Assembly: GCA_038230695.1 (NCBI GenBank)
Contig: JBBRMT010000140.1
Location: 1-12,347 of the forward strand
Length of the DNA stretch: 12,347 bases
Origin: QHBQ01 sp038230695
Lineage (GTDB): Bacteria > Chloroflexota > Chloroflexia > QHBQ01
Direction of reading: 5' to 3'
The notes under the pieces are model-generated. The model searched no databases, had not been told where the DNA came from, and was given only the letters and a program-made list of their open reading frames with translations. The position numbers and the translations under genes are program-made. This document shows positions 6,962 to 12,347 of the stretch, piece after piece (positions within the stretch are counted from its first letter, which is position 1; each line of letters opens with the position of its first letter).

Positions 6962-6977
6962 GGTGTGTATACCCACC
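6962..6977 (-). promoter_or_regulatory. Palindrome with -10-like box upstream of the DUF305 gene
   Basis: GGTGTGTATACCCACC is a 16-base palindrome with a single mismatched pair, centred on GTATAC, eight bases before the ATG. On the minus strand it contains TATACA (6971-6966), a fair -10 box, with a poor -35 (TTTCCT) 17 bases upstream. If used, transcription would start a few bases before the ATG, which fits the absence of a ribosome-binding site. The palindrome could be an operator, but it is not a clear CsoR site. Confidence 0.4.
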
Positions 6978-7158
6978 TTCTGGCGGGGAGGAAACACCGT
7001 CTCCTTATGTTCGACTGGTACCCCTTTCCTCGCTGGTGGCCCGGTCATTAAAGTTGAGGCTGATCTGGCAAGCAGTTCCTGACATCTACGATAAGTGTAC
7101 CCGACAAAGGTTGCAGCGGGCGTGTAAGTTGGTGAACGTCAGGTAGACCTACGATGCA

Positions 7159-7188
7159 AGGATGGGCGGCTCACGCGCCGCCCATCCT
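7159..7188 (-). terminator. 12-bp stem hairpin ending the ABC transporter operon
   Basis: AGGATGGGCGGC (7159-7170) and GCCGCCCATCCT (7177-7188) are perfectly complementary, with a 6-base loop. The hairpin begins three bases after the stop codon of the ABC ATPase gene. It is followed on the minus strand by TTGCATCG, so the T stretch is minimal. Position and stem strength favour a terminator for the operon. The rest of the gap up to the DUF305 gene (6978-7158) shows no gene and no convincing promoter. Confidence 0.65.
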
Positions 7189-7191
7189 AAC

Positions 7192-8154
7192 TTATGCTAA
7201 CTTACTTTGGTTAGGCGTTACCCAGCGTGGGTTGCGCTTCTGGTGGGGCTGGCGTGATGCGGCGTGATGGGGCTGAACTCGACCCCAGGAAGCTCCACCG
7301 CTGGCACAGAAGTAGAATGTCTTACCATTCCACTGCGCCTCGATTGCTTTCCCCCTCTCCACAGGCATGGCGCAGACAGGATCCACCGGCATCTCCACCA
7401 TATCCTTAAACTGCCCGTCCTCCAGCCACAGCACGCGATCAGCAATGTCCTTGATGCGCTGGTCATGCGAGACGATTACCACGCTACGCCCCTGCTCTTT
7501 GGCAATGTGCTGGAGCAGCCGCATGGTCTCATGGCCGGTCTTCGAGTCAAGGTTGGCGGTCGGTTCGTCGGCGAAGATGAGCATCGGATCGTTGACCAGG
7601 GCGCGGGCCAGCGCCACCCGCTGCTTCTCGCCGCCCGACAGCTTCTCCGGCAGGAAGTCTAGCCGCTTCCCCAGCCCCAACTCACCCAGCAGCATACTGG
7701 CCTTCTGGCGGGCCGCGCCGTTCTTCATCCCCGCCAACGTGGCGACAATCGCCACATTCTCCTGGGCAGTAAGGGCCGCCAGCAGATTGAAGTCTTGAAA
7801 GACGAAGCCGAAGTGACGCAGGCGAATGTTGGGCAGGCGATTTTCCTTCAGGGCGCTGATTACCTCACCGTTCAGCGTGATCGTGCCTGTGGTGGGCTTG
7901 AGTAGCGCCCCCAGCATCAATAGCAATGTGGTCTTGCCTGACCCCGATGGCCCCATAATCAGCACTACCTCACCCGGCGCTACCGTAAGCGACACGTCGT
8001 TCACGGCGATGACTTCGGTCTCCCCTACACCATAGCGCTTGCTCACATTGCTGACTTGCAAGGTAGCGGGTGCGGCGACGGCTTCGGATCTACCATCAAT
8101 GCGGGTGTCTACTTCGGTTCTACCTTCAACTCGGGTATCTACTATGGCGCTCAT
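7192..8154 (-). CDS. ABC transporter ATPase (LolD/MacB type) with C-terminal YHS-like segment
   Basis: This 320-residue cytosolic ATPase drives the two FtsX-type permeases encoded before it. Residues 31-250 are a complete nucleotide-binding domain: Walker A GPSGSGKT (68-75), Q-loop Gln120, signature LSGGE (172-176), Walker B LIFADE (192-197) and His230. The closest family is the LolD/MacB/FtsE group. Residues 258-285 add DPVCAMPVERGKA...NGKTFYFCA, the first part of a YHS domain with Cys261 and Cys283. The family's last Cys (FCxxGC) is Gly here, and the tail to 320 is unlike YHS, so the domain is incomplete. Residues 5-24 are a duplicated 10-mer. The start ATG overlaps the permease stop (ATGA) and has AAGGAGG five bases upstream, so translation is coupled. 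The YHS part suggests a metal link. Confidence 0.88.
   Translation of the reverse strand: MSAIVDTRVEGRTEVDTRIDGRSEAVAAPATLQVSNVSKRYGVGETEVIAVNDVSLTVAPGEVVLIMGPSGSGKTTLLLMLGALLKPTTGTITLNGEVISALKENRLPNIRLRHFGFVFQDFNLLAALTAQENVAIVATLAGMKNGAARQKASMLLGELGLGKRLDFLPEKLSGGEKQRVALARALVNDPMLIFADEPTANLDSKTGHETMRLLQHIAKEQGRSVVIVSHDQRIKDIADRVLWLEDGQFKDMVEMPVDPVCAMPVERGKAIEAQWNGKTFYFCASGGASWGRVQPHHAASRQPHQKRNPRWVTPNQSKLA
8083..8142 (-). repeat. Tandem 30-bp direct repeat in the 5' end of the ABC ATPase gene
   Basis: Two adjacent 30-base units (8142-8113 and 8112-8083) encode VDTRVEGRTE and VDTRIDGRSE. They differ at several bases but keep the frame, so the duplication is not very recent and both copies read as protein. 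They precede the nucleotide-binding domain. Confidence 0.8.
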
Positions 8155-9323
8155 TGCACCCTCCTTCGGATAACTGTGGCCGGATCAAGCCCGGCAATCT
8201 GGATCACAGGCAGAATGGCCGCCAGTGTGGCAATTACCAGCGCGGTTAGCGTGGTGGTCAGCAACGATTGGCCGCTCACTACCAGGGCCATGTTGGAACT
8301 GAATAGCGGCAGCAAGAAGGCCAGCAACAGAGTAAAGCCGAGACCCACCACCAGCCCCATCGCCACGCTGATCAGCGCCTGGGTTAGCACTACACCGTAG
8401 AGGTAGCCGTTACCCGCGCCCAATGCTTTGAGCGCCCCATACTCCGCCCGCCGCGCAAAGGTGGCAATATATACGGTGAGCGCCAGAACCGCCAGGCCGA
8501 CAGCAAACCCGATAGTGTTCATGATAGCAAGCACATCACCAGCCATGTCACTTACCAGTTTGCTCTCCCCGGCCGCAAAGGCTGTTTTAGACTGGGCAGT
8601 TACCCCGCTTACCTGGGCCTCGATGCGGGTCGCTACGCTATCAGGCGATTGCCCCGCCGCAACCTGCACCAGCACGAAGCTGATCAGATTAGCCGACCCG
8701 CTACCGCCCATTCCCGTCATACCCCCGCCGCTAGTGGTAGAAGCCAGGGCAGACCGCACCTGCGCGAAGTCGGACATGGCGATAAAGGCAATCGAGTTGG
8801 TGATGCTGGCTGTGCCTTCGGAGAGGCCGACAATCTTCAACTCCAGGCCGAGTACCTTCACCGTATCACCCAGGTGCAGGCCGTACTTCTTCGCCAACCC
8901 CTGGTCAATCACAATCCCGCCTTTGGGTGGCAGGGCAACCCCTTCTGCGATACGCCAGGGCTTGCCCAGTGTGGCATTGGAGGGCAAGCCGCTGATGTAG
9001 GCAGCATTGCGCTCCCCGCGCACCTCGATCATCTCGGTCAGGTACATGATCGGGCTAACCGCCTGCACCCCGGCCACCGCCTGCACCTGGGTTATTACTG
9101 AAGCAGGTAGCCAGGAAGTGGACATATGCAGGTTATACACCCCGCTCTGCGCCACGAAGACATCGGCTCCGGCGTTGTCAATGTAGGCGGTAAGTTGCTG
9201 CTCGGAGCCGCTGAAGATGGCATCGAGGGCCAGCATCAGCATCAAGGCCAGGCCCACACCACCAACCGAAATAAGCAGGCGGCCCTTGCTCTGGAATAGA
9301 TTACGTTGGGCAAGCTGTAGCAT
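8151..9323 (-). CDS. FtsX/MacB-family ABC permease, second of the pair
   Basis: This 390-residue inner-membrane protein has the FtsX/MacB layout: one helix near 16-37, a large outer domain (about 40-262), then three helices near 266-288, 309-340 and 353-375. The cytosolic loop ARRAEYGALKALGA (290-303) is the family's coupling motif for the ATPase. The outer domain carries a Gly/Met-rich patch (SGGGMTGMGGSGS, 198-210). The ATG at 9323 is chosen because AGGAGGT lies seven bases upstream and because MLQLAQRNLF aligns with the start of the first permease. The frame is open further upstream to 9698 but only as the shadow of the first permease. The last four bases overlap the ATPase start. In this family the permeases usually work as a dimer, here possibly a heterodimer. 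The substrate is unknown. Confidence 0.9.
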   Translation of the reverse strand: MLQLAQRNLFQSKGRLLISVGGVGLALMLMLALDAIFSGSEQQLTAYIDNAGADVFVAQSGVYNLHMSTSWLPASVITQVQAVAGVQAVSPIMYLTEMIEVRGERNAAYISGLPSNATLGKPWRIAEGVALPPKGGIVIDQGLAKKYGLHLGDTVKVLGLELKIVGLSEGTASITNSIAFIAMSDFAQVRSALASTTSGGGMTGMGGSGSANLISFVLVQVAAGQSPDSVATRIEAQVSGVTAQSKTAFAAGESKLVSDMAGDVLAIMNTIGFAVGLAVLALTVYIATFARRAEYGALKALGAGNGYLYGVVLTQALISVAMGLVVGLGFTLLLAFLLPLFSSNMALVVSGQSLLTTTLTALVIATLAAILPVIQIAGLDPATVIRRRVQ

Positions 9324-10429
9324 ACTGATAACCTCCTGAAAACATCGGCGGGTGCAAGCCGGGCGATGGTGCGGGCGGGGAAGAGCGCACCCAGAAGCGC
9401 CATCACCAACCCTGTAAGTAGCGCCCAGCCCACGGTAGCAGGCTCGATGCTCACCAGTAGCTGGGGACGGAGCGCGACAATCAGTTGCGCCGCGCCATAA
9501 GCAATGGCAACCCCGATTATCGCGCCGACGACGGCGGTAAGCAGCGCCTGAGAAGCTACCACCCGATACAGTAGCCCGTTGCCCGCACCCAGCGCCTTGA
9601 GCGTGCCATATTCGCGCTGACGCTCCACAGTCGAGGTGTAAACAATCAGGCCAACCACCAAAGTTCCCACTAGAAAGGCGATACCCAGCATCAACCATAG
9701 CGGCCCGCTATATATGCTGGTGAGGAACTGAGTGTCATTGGCGGCCACGTCGCTTTTGCGTACCACGTCCACGCCGCGTAGGTTCGCCAGCCGATCACGC
9801 AGCATCTGAGGGCTGACTCCAGGGCTAGGCGTGACTAGCAGCAGGCTGGTTGCGGCAGGGGTGTTTAGCAGCGATGCCAGCGTATCCTTGCTGACGAACA
9901 GGTAGCCAGCCGCCCACATTGAAGCGCCCCCTGCCAAACCTACTACTTTAAACTGATGGTTCAGCAGGATAAACGTGTCGCCAACGGCGATGCTGTGGGT
10001 GCGGGCCAGGGCCAGGTCTACCACAATTTCATCGGCGGCTTGCACACCCCGTCCCGTGCTGATCTGCCACGGACCGCCGCCCAGGGCTGGATCGTAGCCG
10101 ACAACCTCCGCGCCGGTTTTGCTGCCGTGCAACTCGAACAGGATAGTCTGGGCGGTAATCGGCACTACCCTGGCGACCCCCTCGGTTTGGCGTACTGCCT
10201 GCTCGGTACCCGCTGGTAGCAGCGAGGTACTGGCGAAGAAGCCGCTCACCCCGCTTTGCGTCACCACAACCGTGCCAGGGGTATTATCCAGATAAGCGGT
10301 AGCCTGCTGGTAAACTCCGCTGAGGAAGCCGCCCAGAATCAGGATGAGCATCACCGCCAGGGCGATGCCTGCCACACTCAGGGCTAGGCGGCCCTTGTCG
10401 CCAAACAGGTTGCGTTGCGCAATAAACAT
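9242..10429 (-). CDS. FtsX/MacB-family ABC permease, first of the pair
   Basis: This 395-residue inner-membrane protein is a paralogue of the next gene. It has a helix near 14-37, a large outer domain (about 40-240) and helices near 243-266, 291-315 and 332-355. The cytosolic coupling motif VERQREYGTLKALGAG lies at 268-283. The ATG at 10429 is preferred over the one at 10444, since GAGG lies nine bases upstream and MFIAQRNLF aligns with MLQLAQRNLF of the partner. The family's normal end (ARLAPADVFRR) is reached at about residue 366. The frame then runs on for 29 residues, overlapping the next gene by 82 bases, so a stop may have been lost. It is the first gene of the ABC operon. No periplasmic adaptor (MacA type) is encoded nearby. 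Confidence 0.88.
   Translation of the reverse strand: MFIAQRNLFGDKGRLALSVAGIALAVMLILILGGFLSGVYQQATAYLDNTPGTVVVTQSGVSGFFASTSLLPAGTEQAVRQTEGVARVVPITAQTILFELHGSKTGAEVVGYDPALGGGPWQISTGRGVQAADEIVVDLALARTHSIAVGDTFILLNHQFKVVGLAGGASMWAAGYLFVSKDTLASLLNTPAATSLLLVTPSPGVSPQMLRDRLANLRGVDVVRKSDVAANDTQFLTSIYSGPLWLMLGIAFLVGTLVVGLIVYTSTVERQREYGTLKALGAGNGLLYRVVASQALLTAVVGAIIGVAIAYGAAQLIVALRPQLLVSIEPATVGWALLTGLVMALLGALFPARTIARLAPADVFRRLSVCYSLPNVIYSRARAACLFRLVVWAWP
9331..9337 (-). promoter_or_regulatory. Ribosome-binding site of the second permease
   Basis: AGGAGGT seven bases before the ATG at 9323 fixes that start. It lies inside the end of the first permease gene, so translation of the two is probably coupled. 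Confidence 0.75.
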
Positions 10430-10536
10430 TTCACTAAACCTCATTTTCCCACTAATTGCGTTTCTCTATGCCAATGATAATCCTGCTAACTGATTAAATG
10501 CTGAAAGGTGGCTAAGGATGCGCTGATGTTTTGCCG

Positions 10537-10809
10537 CTATTCGTTTCTTATACAACAGCACCCAACGCTCTTTCCAGCTGATAACACGGTTAGCATGACC
10601 TGGCCCTGCGTGTGTCCTGCTTCAATCGCCTGATGTGCCGCTGCCACTTCGGTCAGGGTATAGCTTTGACCCAGCACAACCTGCAATACACTATCCGCAA
10701 TCTGCTCTAGTACAGCCAGGCTGGCCCGCATCTGGTTGGTAAGCGGCTGAATCACGGTGTTATAACCACTAATGGTCAGGCACTTGGCAATCAGCATCGG
10801 CGCGACCAC
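10537..10809 (-). pseudogene. C-terminal remnant of a zinc-type dehydrogenase/quinone oxidoreductase
   Basis: About 90 residues read like the last quarter of an MDR-family oxidoreductase: LIAKCLTISGY, then QSYTLTEVAAAHQAIEAGHTQGQVMLTV, the family's conserved C-terminal pattern. The Rossmann fold and catalytic domain (over 200 residues) are missing. A stop codon at 10822-10824 lies in frame just upstream. It is therefore a broken gene, unlikely to make a working enzyme. The 90-odd bases from here to the first permease hold no recognisable gene or strong promoter. Confidence 0.65.
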
Positions 10810-10821
10810 GGTGTGTAGCAG

Positions 10822-11075
10822 TTACCAGATCACAGCACCGATACTCGCTACCGTCAGCGCCACCCCGACTATTACAAGCAGGCTGAATGGCTCACCGAAG
10901 GCGACCACCGTGATGCCCAGACCAACCACTGGCACGAGAAAGAGGAACATGGTAAGGCGGCCCACGGCTTCGTGTTCCAGCACCAGTACCAGAAAGCGGT
11001 CACGAATGAGGTGCCGACCTGCGCGAGGAATCGCAGTAGGACGACGAGCATTGCGCTCCATACCACCATCATACC
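10822..11075 (-). pseudogene. Frameshifted C-terminal piece of an EamA/DMT-type transporter
   Basis: Two frames together give the end of an EamA-family membrane transporter. About 11072-10990 encodes VVWSAMLVVLLRFLAQVG followed by TSFVTAFWYW. After a frameshift near 10985, the other frame gives VLEHEAVGRLTMFLFLVPV, then FGEPFSLLVIVGVAL and the stop at 10822. This matches the last two to three helices of the family (the LFLVPV and GEP pattern). The rest of the gene is not recognisable. It abuts the dehydrogenase remnant in the same frame, separated only by the stop codon, which suggests a deletion junction. Confidence 0.55.
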
Positions 11076-11372
11076 GCGTTCAAATAGCGCGGAAGCGAAG
11101 CGGTGGCACGCGGTTCGGACCCGTCCTAGTCGCGGAAAGCACAGGGTGTAGATAATGGTAAAGACAAGTAGGCTGGTAATTAGGTGCAGCGGAGGGTGTG
11201 ATTGCGCGGTGTGCAGAGCGCTTTGGGTTGCCGAGGTGGTTGATGGGTTGTATCGCAATGTTCCATTCTCAATCAAATGAGGTGGGTGGCGCTCACCAAG
11301 TGGCCCAGTACGAAAACCCGCTTGTTCTACCATTTATGGTAGCAAGTTTTGTACCAACAACTAAAATCTTAC
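11076..11372. other. Non-coding stretch between decayed genes
   Basis: Minus-strand frames here are open but show no family pattern. A hydrophobic stretch encoded at about 11189-11135 (LITSLLVFTIIYTL) could be a further decayed piece of the transporter. I see no RNA gene, promoter or repeat that I can support. Confidence 0.4.
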
Positions 11373-11663
11373 TCAAGCCGTTAACAGACGCTCGCCAGGG
11401 CGCAAGCTCAACAACCGAGCTGGCGAACCAGCACGCTGAGAATTAGCCCTTACAGTGAGTATCATAAAAGAGGTCACGCCGGTGAGCGCGATAATCCAGC
11501 CGGGGGCGACCAACTGCTGCTGCACCGCTATACCATGCTGCCCGGCTAGGTCAACCCAGGCCCGCACGGTGCGTTCTTGTAGCTTGAAGGTAGCGGCAAT
11601 CGTAGGCACAGGGCAGCCATAAGCGACCAGGGTGAGGATGGTAGTGATGAGTTCATGCCTCAA
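11373..11663 (-). pseudogene. N-terminal fragment of a transposase
   Basis: The first ~55 residues (ELITTILTLVAYGCPVPTIAATF, LQERTVRAWVDLAGQHG) form a helix-turn-helix pattern like the N-terminus of IS transposases common in Chloroflexota and cyanobacteria, in which an IxxxF-x(2)-ERTVxxW helix is followed by QxxLV. After QQQLVAPG the similarity stops, and the remaining ~40 residues are unlike a transposase catalytic domain. The frame is open upstream without a good start or ribosome-binding site; the nominal start is TTG. I read it as a truncated insertion-sequence remnant that may have helped to break its neighbours. The element family is not certain. Confidence 0.55.
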
Positions 11664-11720
11664 TGGGTTGGCTATGTTTACAGCTTGTAGTTGCCTGACA
11701 CAGTGTTCCTGGTGGGTCTG

Positions 11721-12347
11721 TTATGGTGTAGGTGTTGCAGTCATGATTGCAGTTGGTGTCGAGGTTGGGCAGCTGCTGACGGTGTTAATCTCCACAGTGC
11801 TAAGATCGCCGTTTGAGCCATTTTTGCCACCAACCACGATCAGCTGGTTGCCGATCGCTGTACCCCCAGTGTAGGCGCGTTGCTGAATGAGGTTGGGTCC
11901 GCTGCTCCAGGTGTTCGTAGCCGGATCGAAGACATAAGTGGTGTTGAAAGACGCGGCTGGAGCAGAACCGCCCCCGCCAATGCTTGCGTTATAAGGATTG
12001 CCACCACCAAAGATATATGCCTTGCCGTTGATTACCCCTGCCCCTGGCCCTTGAACTGCCTGGGGCAGCGAAGTCTCGGTTATCCAACTGTTAGCATTAA
12101 TATCGTACTGTAGGTTGGCATTGAGTGGTCCACTAGCGAAGCCGCCCATCAAGTAGAGGTAGTGATCTATCAACACCGTGCCGGAACTAGCTTGTGGCTG
12201 GGGGTCGGAGGCGAAACCGCTGGCGACCCAGGTGTTTGCGATGGGGTTGTACTGCCAAACCTGGTTTTGGACGGTACCGCTGCTATCTATACCACCGACA
12301 ACGTATATCTCACCATTATAATAAGCAACGCTGGCGAAGGCGCGTGC
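11721..12347 (-). CDS. Kelch-repeat protein, C-terminal part, start beyond the window
   Basis: The frame is open from the window's right edge to TAA at 11721, giving 208 residues with no start needed inside. At least three to four kelch blades are visible, with the pattern of a GG pair followed by a Tyr/Phe and Trp at fixed distance: NGEIYVVGG...YNPIANTW, DHYLYLMGG...YDINANSW, NGKAYIFGGG...FDPATNTW, NQLIVVGGK. Kelch blades form beta-propellers that bind proteins or sugars, often at the cell surface. The end, CPTSTPTAIMTATPTP, is a Thr/Pro linker of a type that usually joins further repeats or a wall-proximal part, so the protein may be cut short at its C-terminus by the rearranged region next to it. 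Function unknown; no link to copper is seen. Confidence 0.8.
   Translation of the reverse strand, partial: ARAFASVAYYNGEIYVVGGIDSSGTVQNQVWQYNPIANTWVASGFASDPQPQASSGTVLIDHYLYLMGGFASGPLNANLQYDINANSWITETSLPQAVQGPGAGVINGKAYIFGGGNPYNASIGGGGSAPAASFNTTYVFDPATNTWSSGPNLIQQRAYTGGTAIGNQLIVVGGKNGSNGDLSTVEINTVSSCPTSTPTAIMTATPTP

Noticed and set aside
7017..7024. GGTACCCC upstream of the DUF305 gene as a second CsoR operator
   Set aside because: Only one half-site is present, with no matching GGGGT arm at the right distance.
7218..7466. Overlapping minus-strand frame as an intact YHS end through a frameshift
   Set aside because: Only a short EF...P stretch resembles the domain, and no second Cys appears in that frame, so I kept the ATPase as a single frame and listed the question as a finding.
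9324..9698. 125-residue N-terminal extension of the second permease
   Set aside because: This part is a different-frame reading of the first permease (Cys/Arg-rich, no pattern). The AGGAGGT at 9331-9337 and alignment of the two permease starts place the true start at 9323.
1..12347. CRISPR array, tRNA or rRNA genes
   Set aside because: No regularly spaced direct repeats, tRNA cloverleaf or conserved rRNA stretch was seen on either strand by eye.

Overview
The window is about 12.3 kb, GC-rich, and every gene I can support lies on the minus strand. It reads as one copper-handling region followed, at the right edge, by decayed genes. A member of the Chloroflexota (or another GC-rich, soil or sediment-type phylum) is my guess. 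The grounds are a secreted kelch protein with a Thr-Pro-Thr tail, intergenic GGGCG/CGCCC hairpins, DUF305 proteins and FtsX-type ABC modules. No rRNA or other marker gene is present, so the assignment is weak.

Layout in the direction of transcription (right to left). 12347-11721 is the C-terminal part of a kelch-repeat protein whose start lies outside the window. 11663-10537 is a stretch of broken genes: a transposase N-terminal fragment, a frameshifted C-terminal piece of an EamA-type transporter, and the C-terminal tail of a zinc-type alcohol dehydrogenase/quinone reductase. 10429-7192 is a tight three-gene ABC transporter operon: two FtsX/MacB-type permeases and a LolD-type ATPase carrying a C-terminal YHS-like metal-binding segment. 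It is closed by a 12-bp-stem hairpin. 6953-6069 is a membrane-anchored protein with two DUF305 modules and a Met-rich linker. 5880-186 is a classic copper operon, csoR - copA - copB-like ATPase - copZ, with a near-consensus sigma70 promoter and a CsoR-type operator directly in front of csoR. A perfect 19-bp-stem hairpin follows copZ.

How the parts probably work together. CsoR senses Cu(I) and represses its own operon. CopZ carries Cu(I) in the cytosol. CopA exports Cu(I) through a CPC site. The second P-type ATPase has a Met/His-rich N-terminus and an unusual CPD membrane motif, and probably exports copper or a related ion. The DUF305 protein would bind copper outside the membrane. The ABC operon next door has no recognisable operator of its own. 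Because its ATPase ends in a YHS-like Cys segment, it is a reasonable candidate for a copper-linked mechanotransmission or export module that has not been described as such. This last link is inference from position and domain content.
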